Below are positions 1-5,933 of a stretch of DNA of 5,933 nucleotides, one piece after another (position 1 is the stretch's first letter; every line of letters starts with the position of its first letter). Source of the DNA: an uncultured Pseudomonas sp. (GTDB lineage: Bacteria; Pseudomonadota; Gammaproteobacteria; Pseudomonadales; Pseudomonadaceae); contig CAMPJN010000249.1 in the NCBI GenBank assembly GCA_946886875.1, forward strand, positions 1 to 5,933, written 5' to 3'. A program made the translations under genes and the position numbers. The notes below the pieces were generated by a model. That model had not been told where the DNA came from. It saw only the letters and a program-made list of their open reading frames with translations, and did not search any database.

Positions 1-272
1 AGCACATCAATCAGTACGGTTCGCACCACACCGACTCGATCGTCACCGAGCATCAGGGCCATGCCCGACGCTTCCTCGCCGAGGTCGACTCCAGCTCGGT
101 GATGCTCAACACCCCGACCTGCTTCGCCGATGGTTTCGAATACGGCCTGGGCGCCGAGATCGGCATTTCCACCGACAAACTGCACGCCCGCGGCCCGGTC
201 GGCCTGGAAGGCCTGACCTGCGAAAAATATGTGGTGATCGGCGACGGTCAACTGCGCGGGCAGAATGCCTAA
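1..272 (+). CDS. proA: Gamma-glutamyl phosphate reductase, C-terminal part (5' end outside window)
   Basis: ProA reduces gamma-glutamyl phosphate to glutamate 5-semialdehyde with NADPH, the second step of proline synthesis in the cytoplasm. Only the last 89 codons are visible, in the frame whose first full codon is at 3, ending at TAA 270-272. The peptide starts [16 protein letters not shown] and ends near [11 protein letters not shown]...KYVVIGDGQ. These are typical of the C-terminus of the ProA branch of the aldehyde dehydrogenase superfamily. The catalytic cysteine region lies upstream of the window and cannot be checked. The last 8 bp overlap the start of nadD, which suggests translational coupling. 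The proA-nadD order is the usual Pseudomonas arrangement. The identification is confident although the gene is partial. Confidence 0.95.
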   Translation, partial: HINQYGSHHTDSIVTEHQGHARRFLAEVDSSSVMLNTPTCFADGFEYGLGAEIGISTDKLHARGPVGLEGLTCEKYVVIGDGQLRGQNA

Positions 273-909
273 AAAGATTGGCGTACTCGGTGGCACCTTC
301 GATCCGGTGCATATCGGTCATTTGCGCAGCGCTCTGGAAGTCGCTGAGTTCATGGCGCTCGACGAGTTGCATTTGATCCCTGCCGCGCGGCCGCCACACC
401 GTGCCACGCCGCAGGTCAGTGCGGCCGACCGCTTGGCGATGGTCAAGTTGGCGGTGGCCGAGGAGCCGCTGCTGCGGGTCGACGATCGCGAACTCAAGCG
501 CGAAAAGCCGTCCTACAGCATCGACACCCTGGAGTCGTTGCGCGGCGAGTTGGCGACGGACGATCAACTGTTTCTGTTGCTCGGCTGGGACGCCTTTTGC
601 GGCTTGCCGAGTTGGCACCGTTGGGACGAGTTGCTGCACCACTGCCATATCCTGGTGCTGCAACGCCCGGATGCCGACAGTGAAGCACCGGAAGCGCTGC
701 GCAACCTGTTGGCGGCGCGCAGCATCAGTGACCCGCTAGCCCTGCAGGGCCCGGCGGGGCAGATTTCTTTTATCTGGCAGACACCCCTTGCGGTGTCCGC
801 CACCCAGATCCGCGCGCTGCTGGCGAGCGGAAAGTCGGTACGCTTTCTGCTGCCCGACGCGGTTCTGGCCTATGTACACGAGCACGGGCTGTACCGTGCG
901 TCGAACTGA
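265..909 (+). CDS. nadD: Nicotinate-nucleotide adenylyltransferase
   Basis: NadD transfers AMP from ATP to nicotinate mononucleotide, giving deamido-NAD, the penultimate step of NAD synthesis in the cytoplasm. The 214-residue protein matches the usual family length. The nucleotidyltransferase signature [11 protein letters not shown] is at residues 9-19, with the HxGH motif at H16-H19. The C-terminal phosphate-binding motif, usually ISSTxxR, appears as VSATQIR with S178, T180 and R183. The central [14 protein letters not shown] stretch is also typical. The ATG at 265 puts the signature at the normal distance from the N-terminus and overlaps proA by 8 bp. The ribosome-binding site is weak (GCGGGCAG just upstream), so translation probably depends on coupling to proA. 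The TGA stop (907-909) is also the left copy of the direct repeat flanking the inserted element just downstream. Confidence 0.96.
   Translation: MPKKIGVLGGTFDPVHIGHLRSALEVAEFMALDELHLIPAARPPHRATPQVSAADRLAMVKLAVAEEPLLRVDDRELKREKPSYSIDTLESLRGELATDDQLFLLLGWDAFCGLPSWHRWDELLHHCHILVLQRPDADSEAPEALRNLLAARSISDPLALQGPAGQISFIWQTPLAVSATQIRALLASGKSVRFLLPDAVLAYVHEHGLYRASN
907..909 (+). repeat. Left copy of 3-bp target site duplication (TGA), also the nadD stop
   Basis: TGA directly precedes the left terminal repeat and recurs directly after the right one (1050-1052). The triplet fits the TNA target duplications known for some IS5-family subgroups. It serves as the nadD stop codon. A 3-bp match can arise by chance, but its exact placement at both ends of perfect inverted repeats supports a true duplication. 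Confidence 0.7.
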
Positions 910-924
910 GAGGGTGTTTACAAA
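910..924 (+). repeat. Left terminal inverted repeat of the MITE-like element
   Basis: GAGGGTGTTTACAAA is perfectly complementary to 1035-1049. The match appears to extend to 16 bp, but the extra pair is only the A and T of the flanking TGA copies. Confidence 0.9.
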
Positions 925-949
925 TTACTGCGCTCGGCCATGCTGCGTT

Positions 950-1008
950 GAAATCAGCCTCAAAATGCTCATGTACAACTCGTACACTCCGCTTTTTCGG
1001 CTGATTTC
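950..1008. repeat. Central stem-loop of the MITE-like element
   Basis: GAAATCAGCC (950-959) is perfectly complementary to GGCTGATTTC (999-1008), with a possible extra G-U pair outside it. The 39-base loop contains a second hairpin, TGTAC (972-976) and GTACA (982-986), around AACTC. There is a TTTTT run at 993-997, but it lies before the closing arm of the stem rather than after it. The structure therefore does not look like a standard intrinsic terminator. It could act as an RNA structure in the nadD-rsfS transcript. Confidence 0.75.
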
Positions 1009-1034
1009 GCCTTGACTGGCCATCGCTCGCTACT

Positions 1035-1049
1035 TTTGTAAACACCCTC
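1035..1049 (-). repeat. Right terminal inverted repeat of the MITE-like element
   Basis: TTTGTAAACACCCTC is the exact reverse complement of 910-924. Confidence 0.9.
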
Positions 1050-1052
1050 TGA
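1050..1052 (+). repeat. Right copy of 3-bp target site duplication (TGA)
   Basis: TGA directly follows the right terminal repeat and matches the nadD stop triplet on the other side of the element. Sequence from 1053 onward (ACACGAGG...) would then be the original leader of rsfS. Confidence 0.7.
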
Positions 1053-1074
1053 ACACGAGGCAAACGAGTTACTT

Positions 1075-1455
1075 ATGACGAAGCAAAAAATGCTCAGCGA
1101 AGATCTGGTCAAACTGGCCATCGCTGCCCTGGAAGACATCAAGGCGCAAGATATCACCACCATCGATGTGCGCGATAAAACCAGCATCACCGACTTCATG
1201 GTGATCGCCAGCGGCACCTCCAGCCGTCACGTCAAGTCGCTGGTCGACAACGTGCTGGAGAAGGTCAAGGAACAGGGCGTGCGCCCGCTGGGCAGCGAAG
1301 GCCTGGATTCCGGCGAGTGGGCGTTGCTCGACCTGGGCGACATAGTCGTCCACGTGATGCTGCCGACCGCCCGTCAGTTCTACGACCTCGAGCGTTTGTG
1401 GCAGGGCGCCGAACAGACCCGCGCACAGTTCAGCCCGGAGCCGGGTCAGGAATAA
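1075..1455 (+). CDS. rsfS: Ribosomal silencing factor RsfS (Iojap/YbeB family)
   Basis: RsfS binds ribosomal protein uL14 on the 50S subunit and blocks joining with the 30S subunit, lowering translation when nutrients are scarce. The 126-residue protein shows the family core: [36 protein letters not shown], then [17 protein letters not shown] and FYDLERLW. It covers the whole Iojap domain. Two in-frame ATGs are possible, at 1075 ([11 protein letters not shown]) and at 1090 (MLSEDL). I chose 1075 because GAG lies 6 bases upstream and an ACGAGG stretch (1055-1060) lies further up, while 1090 has only a weak site. A start at 1090 would give a length closer to some shorter homologues. Downstream rlmH begins 12 bp after the stop, the usual pairing of two 50S-related genes. 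The MITE-like element ends 25 bp upstream of this start. Confidence 0.95.
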   Translation: MTKQKMLSEDLVKLAIAALEDIKAQDITTIDVRDKTSITDFMVIASGTSSRHVKSLVDNVLEKVKEQGVRPLGSEGLDSGEWALLDLGDIVVHVMLPTARQFYDLERLWQGAEQTRAQFSPEPGQE

Positions 1456-1457
1456 GG
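1454..1457 (+). promoter_or_regulatory. Ribosome-binding site for rlmH, overlapping the rsfS stop
   Basis: AAGG sits 10 bases before the GTG at 1468 and overlaps the TAA of rsfS (1453-1455). It supports the GTG start and suggests that rsfS termination and rlmH initiation are coupled. Confidence 0.5.
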
Positions 1458-1467
1458 TCCGCTTTTC

Positions 1468-1935
1468 GTGCGTATCAAGTTGATCGCTGTGGGTTCGCGG
1501 ATGCCGCGTTGGGTCGAGGAAGGCTGGCAGGAGTATGCCAAGCGCATGCCCGCCGAGCTGAGCCTGGAGCTGATCGAGATTCCGCTGACCACCCGTGGCA
1601 AGAATGCCGACGTGGCGCGGATGATCCGTCAGGAAGGCGAAGCCATGCTGGCCAAGGTGCAACCGGGCGAACGCATCGTCACCCTGGAAGTCGAAGGGCG
1701 GCCATGGAGCACCGAGCAGTTGGCGGTCGAGCTGGACAAATGGCGCCTGGATGCGCGCACCGTCAACCTGATGGTCGGCGGTCCCGAAGGTCTGGCGCCG
1801 GAAGTGCAGGCGCGCAGCGAGCAACGCTGGTCGTTGTCGCCCTTGACCTTGCCGCACCCGCTGGTACGTATCCTGATCGGTGAACAGATGTATCGTGCCT
1901 GGACGGTGTTGTCCGGTCACCCCTATCACAAATAA
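1468..1935 (+). CDS. rlmH: 23S rRNA (pseudouridine1915-N3)-methyltransferase RlmH
   Basis: RlmH uses S-adenosylmethionine to methylate pseudouridine 1915 in helix 69 of 23S rRNA, acting on assembled 70S ribosomes. The 155-residue length is exactly typical. The SPOUT-class knotted fold is indicated by the glycine-rich S-adenosylmethionine-binding loop MVGGPEGL (M102 to about L109) and by the C-terminus [28 protein letters not shown], where the closing HPYH is diagnostic. The start is a GTG giving [15 protein letters not shown], the conserved N-terminus, so a later ATG at 1501 would remove the first strand and is unlikely. The gene lies between rsfS and mrdA with gaps of 12 and 13 bp, consistent with one transcript. 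Confidence 0.96.
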   Translation: MRIKLIAVGSRMPRWVEEGWQEYAKRMPAELSLELIEIPLTTRGKNADVARMIRQEGEAMLAKVQPGERIVTLEVEGRPWSTEQLAVELDKWRLDARTVNLMVGGPEGLAPEVQARSEQRWSLSPLTLPHPLVRILIGEQMYRAWTVLSGHPYHK

Positions 1936-1948
1936 TCAGCAGTCGCCG

Positions 1949-3853
1949 ATGCCGCAACCCATACAGCTGAAAGACCACGAGAAAGATGCCCGCCTGATTC
2001 GCAAGCGGGTAGCGGTCGGCGCTGTGCTGTTTTTGCTGCTGACCGCGGTGCTGATCGCCCGCATGTATTACCTGCAAGTGGTGCAGTTCGAGCACCACTC
2101 GACCCTGTCGGAAAACAACCGGGTTCATATCCAGCCGATTCCGCCTAACCGCGGGCTGATCTTCGACCGCAACGGGGTGATAGTCGCCGATAACCGGCCC
2201 AGCTTCAGCCTGACCCTGACCCGCGAGCGCGCCGGCGACTGGCAGCAGGTGCTGGACGTGATCGTCGAGGTGCTGGACCTGAGCGAAGACGACCGCGCGC
2301 TGTTCGAGAAGCGCGTGCGCCAGGGCCGCCGTCCGTTCGAGCCGGTGCCGGTGTTGTTCGAGCTTTCCGAGGAACAGATCGCCCGGATCGCCATCAACCA
2401 GTTCCGCCTGCCCGGCGTCGAGGTGGTGGCGCAGCTGGTACGGCATTACCCGCTCGGCGAACATTTCGCCCATTCGGTGGGCTATGTCGGGCGGATCAAC
2501 GAAAAAGAGCTGAAAGAACTGGACCCGGTGGCCTACAGCGGCACCCACCATATCGGCAAGACCGGTATCGAGCGTTACTACGAAGAGCAGCTGCACGGGG
2601 TAGTGGGCTACGAGGAAGTCGAAACCAATGCCCGCGGGCGTGTACTACGCGTACTCAAACGCATCGACCCCTTGCCCGGCAAGGACATAGTGCTGAGCCT
2701 GGACGTGGGCTTGCAGGAGGCCGCCGAGAAAGCCTTGGCCGGCCGTCGCGGCGCCATAGTGGCGATCCAGCCGCAGACCGGTGAGGTGCTGGCGATGGTC
2801 AGTCAGCCGAGTTTCGATCCTAATCCGTTCGTCACCGGCATCGGCTTCAAGGCCTATGCGGAACTACGTGATTCCATCGATCGGCCGCTGTTCAATCGGG
2901 TGTTGCGCGGCCTCTATCCGCCGGGTTCGACGATCAAGCCGATGATGGCGGTCGCCGGCCTGGATGCCGGGGTCATCACCCCCAGCAGCCGGGTGTTCGA
3001 CCCCGGTTTCTATCAGTTGGCCAACCATAGCCACAAATACCGCAACTGGAACCGCAATGGCGACGGCTGGGTCAGCCTGGAGTTGGCGATCGCCCGCTCC
3101 AATGACACCTACTTCTACGATTTGGCGCACAAGCTTGGCATCGATCGCATGCACAGTTACATGAGCGCTTTCGGTCTCGGTGAGCGGGTGTCTTTGGACA
3201 TGTTCGAGGAATCCTCGGGGTTGATGCCGTCGCGCGATTGGAAACGTGCGCGCTATCGTCAGCCCTGGTATCCGGGGGAGACTCTAATTCTCGGTATCGG
3301 CCAGGGCTATATGCAGGTCTCGCCGCTGCAATTGGCTCAGGCCACCGCGCTGATGGCCAACAAGGGCAAGTGGATTCGCCCGCATCTGGCCAAGCGCATC
3401 GATGGCGCGCAACCCGTCGATGAAAACCCCAAAGCCGATATCGTCTTGCGCGACCCCAAGTTCTGGGATTACGGGCGTAACGGTATGGAGCAGGTGATGC
3501 ACGGTGCCCGCGGCACCGCACGCAAGGTCGGCGACACCTCGGTCTACCGCATTGCCGGCAAAAGCGGCACGGCGCAGGTGGTGGCGATCAAGCAAGGCGA
3601 GAAATACGATCGCAACAAGATTCAGGAGCGCCATCGCGACCACGCCTTGTTCGTCGCCTTCGCCCCCGCCGAAAAACCGCAGATCGCCGTAGCGGTGATG
3701 GTGGAGAACGGCGAGTCCGGTTCGGGCGTCGCTGCGCCGGTGGTCAAGCAGGTTATGGATGCTTGGCTGCTCGATGAAAACGGTCAGCTCAAAGCCGAGT
3801 TTGCGCCGCCCCTGACCGAAGTCGTACCGGTGGTGAAAAGCGATGAACAGTAA
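1949..3853 (+). CDS. mrdA: Penicillin-binding protein 2, elongasome transpeptidase
   Basis: PBP2 (pbpA in some Pseudomonas annotations) crosslinks new peptidoglycan during lateral wall growth and works with RodA. The 634-residue protein has a short cytoplasmic N-terminus, one membrane segment at about 21-42, and a periplasmic pedestal domain with the RGLIFDRNG motif from R68. A C-terminal transpeptidase domain follows. Active-site motifs are S327-T-I-K330 (nucleophile Ser327 in PPGSTIKP), S384-N-D386 and K538-S-G-T541. An Asp in the third position of the second motif is usual for this subclass. The ATG at 1949 gives MPQPIQLKDHEKDARL, the pseudomonad N-terminus. The frame is open further upstream to an ATG at 1880, but that start lies inside rlmH and adds 23 residues with no family resemblance. 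No strong ribosome-binding site precedes 1949. This is the target of mecillinam-type beta-lactams. All catalytic motifs are intact. Confidence 0.97.
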   Translation: MPQPIQLKDHEKDARLIRKRVAVGAVLFLLLTAVLIARMYYLQVVQFEHHSTLSENNRVHIQPIPPNRGLIFDRNGVIVADNRPSFSLTLTRERAGDWQQVLDVIVEVLDLSEDDRALFEKRVRQGRRPFEPVPVLFELSEEQIARIAINQFRLPGVEVVAQLVRHYPLGEHFAHSVGYVGRINEKELKELDPVAYSGTHHIGKTGIERYYEEQLHGVVGYEEVETNARGRVLRVLKRIDPLPGKDIVLSLDVGLQEAAEKALAGRRGAIVAIQPQTGEVLAMVSQPSFDPNPFVTGIGFKAYAELRDSIDRPLFNRVLRGLYPPGSTIKPMMAVAGLDAGVITPSSRVFDPGFYQLANHSHKYRNWNRNGDGWVSLELAIARSNDTYFYDLAHKLGIDRMHSYMSAFGLGERVSLDMFEESSGLMPSRDWKRARYRQPWYPGETLILGIGQGYMQVSPLQLAQATALMANKGKWIRPHLAKRIDGAQPVDENPKADIVLRDPKFWDYGRNGMEQVMHGARGTARKVGDTSVYRIAGKSGTAQVVAIKQGEKYDRNKIQERHRDHALFVAFAPAEKPQIAVAVMVENGESGSGVAAPVVKQVMDAWLLDENGQLKAEFAPPLTEVVPVVKSDEQ

Positions 3854-4988
3854 TTTCGACCGCACCCTGTCCACCGACGACCTGTTGCGTCGGCGCGCCA
3901 GCCTGCTGCAGCGCGTGCATATCGACGGCATCCTCATGGTGTTGCTGCTGTTGTTGGCCGCCGGCAGCCTGTTCATCCTCTATTCGGCCAGCGGCAAGAG
4001 CGTCGATCTGGTGACCAAGCAGGCCAGCTCCTTCGCCATCGGCCTGGTCGGCATGCTCATCATTGCCCAGTTCGACCCGCGCTTTATGGCGCGCTGGGTG
4101 CCTTTGGCCTATCTGGCCGGGGTGGGGCTGCTGATCGCGGTGGATGTCATGGGCCACAACGCCATGGGGGCGACACGCTGGATCAATATCCCCGGGGTGA
4201 TCCGCTTTCAGCCGTCGGAATTCATGAAAATCATCATGCCGGCGACCATCGCCTGGTACCTGTCCAAGCGCAGCCTGCCGCCGCGGCTGAAACATATCTG
4301 CATCAGCATGCTGCTGATCGGCGTGCCTTTCGTGCTGATTCTGCTGCAGCCAGACCTCGGCACCTCGCTGCTGATCATCACCTCGGGAGTGTTCGTGCTG
4401 TTCACCGCCGGGCTGCAATGGCGCTGGATCGGTGGCGCGATCGCCGCCCTGGTGCCGGTCGCGGTGGCCATGTGGTTGTTCGTGCTGCGCGAATACCAGA
4501 AACAACGGGTGCTGACCTTTCTCAACCCGGAAAGCGACCCCCTGGGCAGCGGCTGGAACATCATTCAATCCAAGGCGGCCATCGGTTCCGGCGGCGTGCT
4601 GGGCAAGGGCTGGTTGCTCGGCACCCAGTCGCACCTGGACTTTTTGCCGGAAAGTCACACCGACTTTATTATCGCGGTGCTGGCCGAGGAGTTCGGCCTG
4701 GTCGGGGTGTGCCTGTTGTTGCTGATTTACCTGCTGTTGATCGCACGTGGCCTGGTGATTACCGTGCAAGCGCAGACGCTGTTCGGTAAGCTGCTTGCCG
4801 GCGCCTTGACCATGACCTTTTTCGTTTACGTCTTCGTCAATATCGGCATGGTCAGCGGGCTCCTGCCGGTGGTGGGGGTGCCATTGCCGTTTATCAGTTA
4901 CGGCGGAACTTCGCTGATCACCCTGCTCGCAGGGTTTGGCATTTTGATGTCGATCCACACTCACCGTAAGTGGATGGCACAGGGTTAA
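3843..4988 (+). CDS. rodA: Rod-shape peptidoglycan glycosyltransferase RodA (SEDS family)
   Basis: RodA is an inner-membrane SEDS polymerase that builds glycan strands from lipid II in the elongasome, paired with PBP2. The 381-residue protein is strongly hydrophobic, consistent with about ten membrane segments, the first at about 30-48. Conserved parts include GATRWINIPG (from G109), the QPSE motif (123-126), QPDLGTS (from about 169) and the GTQSHLDFLPESHTDFI block, where D274 corresponds to the SEDS catalytic aspartate. The C-terminal PVVGVPLPFISYGGTS signature is present and distinguishes SEDS proteins. The ATG at 3843 overlaps the end of mrdA by 11 bp, and no clear ribosome-binding site is seen, so translation is probably coupled. 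That would favour matched amounts of the two partners. FtsW is an alternative family member, but the mrdA neighbour makes RodA clear. Confidence 0.97.
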   Translation: MNSNFDRTLSTDDLLRRRASLLQRVHIDGILMVLLLLLAAGSLFILYSASGKSVDLVTKQASSFAIGLVGMLIIAQFDPRFMARWVPLAYLAGVGLLIAVDVMGHNAMGATRWINIPGVIRFQPSEFMKIIMPATIAWYLSKRSLPPRLKHICISMLLIGVPFVLILLQPDLGTSLLIITSGVFVLFTAGLQWRWIGGAIAALVPVAVAMWLFVLREYQKQRVLTFLNPESDPLGSGWNIIQSKAAIGSGGVLGKGWLLGTQSHLDFLPESHTDFIIAVLAEEFGLVGVCLLLLIYLLLIARGLVITVQAQTLFGKLLAGALTMTFFVYVFVNIGMVSGLLPVVGVPLPFISYGGTSLITLLAGFGILMSIHTHRKWMAQG

Positions 4989-4990
4989 TC

Positions 4991-4994
4991 GGGG
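4991..4994 (+). promoter_or_regulatory. Likely ribosome-binding site deciding the sltB1 start
   Basis: GGGG lies only 2 bases before the ATG at 4997, too close to serve it, but 11 bases before the in-frame ATG at 5006. This favours 5006 as the start, although the spacing is a little long. Confidence 0.4.
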
Positions 4995-5005
4995 TTATGA
5001 ATTCA

Positions 5006-5933
5006 ATGCAAGTACTGCGTGGCTGGGCTGCACGGCATACACATTGGCTGGCTTTGGCCGGGCTGTTGGGATGGACGCAAGCGAGCCTTGCCGGCGAATA
5101 CGAGAACTCGCCACAGGTCGCCGAATTCATCACGGAAATGACTCGCGACTACGGCTTCGCCAGTGAGCAGCTGGTCGGCCTGTTCGCCGCCGCAGAGCGC
5201 AAGCAGAACATCATCGACGCCATTTCTCGCCCGGCGGAAAAGGTCAAACCCTGGAAGGACTACCGGCCGATATTCATCACCGATTCGCGGATCACCCGTG
5301 GCGTCGAGTTCTGGCGCGAGCACGAGGACACGCTCAAGCGTGCCGAGGCGGAATACGGCGTGCCACCAGAGGTAATAGTGGCGATCATCGGCGTGGAAAC
5401 CTTCTACGGCGGCAATACCGGCGGTTACCGGGTGGTCGATGCCTTGTCGACTCTGGCTTTCGATTACCCGCCGCGCGCGCCTTTCTTTCGCAAGGAGCTG
5501 CGCGAGTTCCTTCTGCTGGCCCGCGAAGAGCAGGTCGACCCCTTGACCCTGACCGGCTCCTATGCCGGCGCCATGGGCCTGCCGCAATTCATGCCGAGCA
5601 GCTTCCGCGCCTATGCGGTGGACTTCGACGGCGACGGCCAGATCAATATCTGGAGTAATCCGGTGGATGCCATCGGTAGCGTCGCCAGTTACTTCAAGCG
5701 CCACGGCTGGCAGCCGGGCGAGCCGGTGGTCAGTGCCGCCAGCGTCGAGGGCGAGTTGACCGAGCAGGGCCTGACGGTCGGCCTCGACCCGGTAAAGAAT
5801 ATCGGTGAGCTGCGCGCCCTCGGTTGGACCGGCGCCGACGCGCTGGACGACCAGTTGCCGGTCACCGCTTTTCGCCTTGAAGGTGCCGAAGGCGCGGAAT
5901 ATTGGCTAGGCTTACCTAACTTCTTTGTCATTA
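5006..5933 (+). CDS. sltB1: Soluble lytic murein transglycosylase B (GH103, MltB/Slt35 type), 3' end outside window
   Basis: This enzyme cleaves the MurNAc-GlcNAc bond of peptidoglycan, leaving 1,6-anhydroMurNAc ends, in the periplasm. The frame is open to the window edge (309 codons, no stop seen) and probably lacks only some 20-30 residues. The N-terminus MQVLRGW...WLALAGLLGWTQASLA looks like a Sec signal peptide, likely cut after A29. It has no lipobox cysteine, so the product should be soluble, unlike E. coli MltB. The catalytic glutamate is E131 in AIIGVETFYGGNTG. GSYAGAMGLPQFMPSSFRAY is the conserved substrate-groove segment. D206-F-D-G-D-G with following INIW matches the EF-hand-like calcium site of Slt35. 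The ATG at 4997 would add three residues but fits the ribosome-binding site badly. The gene starts 17 bp after rodA, matching the Pseudomonas order in which rlpA and dacC usually follow. Confidence 0.94.
   Translation, partial: MQVLRGWAARHTHWLALAGLLGWTQASLAGEYENSPQVAEFITEMTRDYGFASEQLVGLFAAAERKQNIIDAISRPAEKVKPWKDYRPIFITDSRITRGVEFWREHEDTLKRAEAEYGVPPEVIVAIIGVETFYGGNTGGYRVVDALSTLAFDYPPRAPFFRKELREFLLLAREEQVDPLTLTGSYAGAMGLPQFMPSSFRAYAVDFDGDGQINIWSNPVDAIGSVASYFKRHGWQPGEPVVSAASVEGELTEQGLTVGLDPVKNIGELRALGWTGADALDDQLPVTAFRLEGAEGAEYWLGLPNFFVI

Larger units (their letters stand above)
910..1049. mobile_element. MITE-like palindromic insertion element, 140 bp, non-coding
   Basis: The element fills nearly the whole nadD-rsfS gap. 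It is bounded by perfect 15-bp inverted repeats (910-924 and 1035-1049, GAGGGTGTTTACAAA inward) and flanked by TGA on both sides. Inside are three further nested inverted pairs: GGCCA 936-940 with TGGCC 1017-1021, a 10-bp pair at 950-959 and 999-1008, and TGTAC 972-976 with GTACA 982-986. As RNA it could fold into one long interrupted hairpin. It is too small to encode a transposase and has no convincing ORF of its own; a minus-strand reading frame crosses it but looks spurious. Terminal repeats beginning GAG and a TNA-type duplication are consistent with mobilisation by an IS5-family transposase acting in trans (inference). It resembles a dispersed repeat I associate with pseudomonad genomes, which I could not verify here. 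Removing the element and one TGA leaves a gap of about 22 bp between nadD and rsfS. Confidence 0.82.

Noticed and set aside
950..1008. Intrinsic terminator between nadD and rsfS
   Set aside because: The stem is present but is not followed by a T run. The TTTTT lies before the closing arm, so it does not fit the standard terminator pattern.
1012..1041. Possible outward promoter at the right end of the element (TTGACT at 1012-1017)
   Set aside because: The -35-like hexamer is good, but no acceptable -10 box lies 16-18 bases downstream; candidates such as TTTTGT or TTGTAA match poorly.
770..1063. Minus-strand 97-codon frame running through the inserted element
   Set aside because: It spans the element and the end of nadD without domain signs. 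The part inside the element is what any copy of the repeat would give and is likely to be annotated falsely elsewhere.
1880..1948. Upstream start for mrdA adding 23 residues
   Set aside because: It would overlap the last 56 bp of rlmH, and the added residues do not resemble a PBP2 N-terminus. MPQPIQLKDHEKDA from 1949 does.
1069..2596. Two long minus-strand open frames (286 and 277 codons) opposite rsfS, rlmH and the start of mrdA
   Set aside because: Low-complexity compositions without motifs. They lie entirely over well-supported + strand genes and are mirror effects of codon bias.
3789..4964. Long minus-strand open frame (391 codons) opposite rodA
   Set aside because: Its translation is rich in Gln, His and Asp with no recognisable domain, as expected when the complement of hydrophobic GC-rich codons is read. 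The + strand rodA is clearly real.
1..5933. CRISPR arrays, tRNA or rRNA genes, toxin-antitoxin or defence genes
   Set aside because: No regularly spaced repeats, no tRNA-like sequence and no unexplained reading frames were found. Apart from the 140-bp element the window is filled by known housekeeping genes.

Overview
The window is about 5.9 kb of GC-rich DNA from a gammaproteobacterium, almost certainly Pseudomonas or a close relative. The basis is gene order (proA, nadD, rsfS, rlmH, mrdA, rodA, sltB1) together with proteins that read like the Pseudomonas versions of these families. All genes lie on the + strand and nearly all bases are coding. The species call rests on remembered family sequences, not on a search.

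Layout: the 3' end of proA (1-272) overlaps nadD (265-909) by 8 bp. A 165-bp gap follows, nearly all of it a small insertion. Then come rsfS (1075-1455), rlmH (1468-1935, GTG start), mrdA/PBP2 (1949-3853), rodA (3843-4988, overlapping mrdA by 11 bp) and a lytic transglycosylase of the sltB1/mltB family (5006 to the window edge, cut off near its C-terminus). Apart from the nadD-rsfS gap, all junctions are overlaps or gaps of 12 to 17 bp. I see no convincing terminator or promoter, so the genes look like one transcription unit. No stretch over 300 bases lacks a gene.

Functionally the set joins proline synthesis (ProA), NAD synthesis (NadD), two 50S-subunit factors (RsfS, which silences ribosomes, and RlmH, which methylates 23S rRNA) and the cell-elongation machinery. 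In that machinery RodA polymerises glycan strands, PBP2 crosslinks them, and a lytic transglycosylase cleaves them. This is a conserved housekeeping cluster and I do not see a new system in it.

The one accessory item is a 140-bp palindromic, MITE-like element at 910-1049. It has perfect 15-bp terminal inverted repeats and nested internal inverted repeats, and it is flanked by a 3-bp direct repeat TGA. The left TGA copy is the nadD stop codon itself, so the element landed exactly at the end of the gene without altering NadD. Removing the element and one TGA restores a gap of about 22 bp, in line with the other tight junctions.
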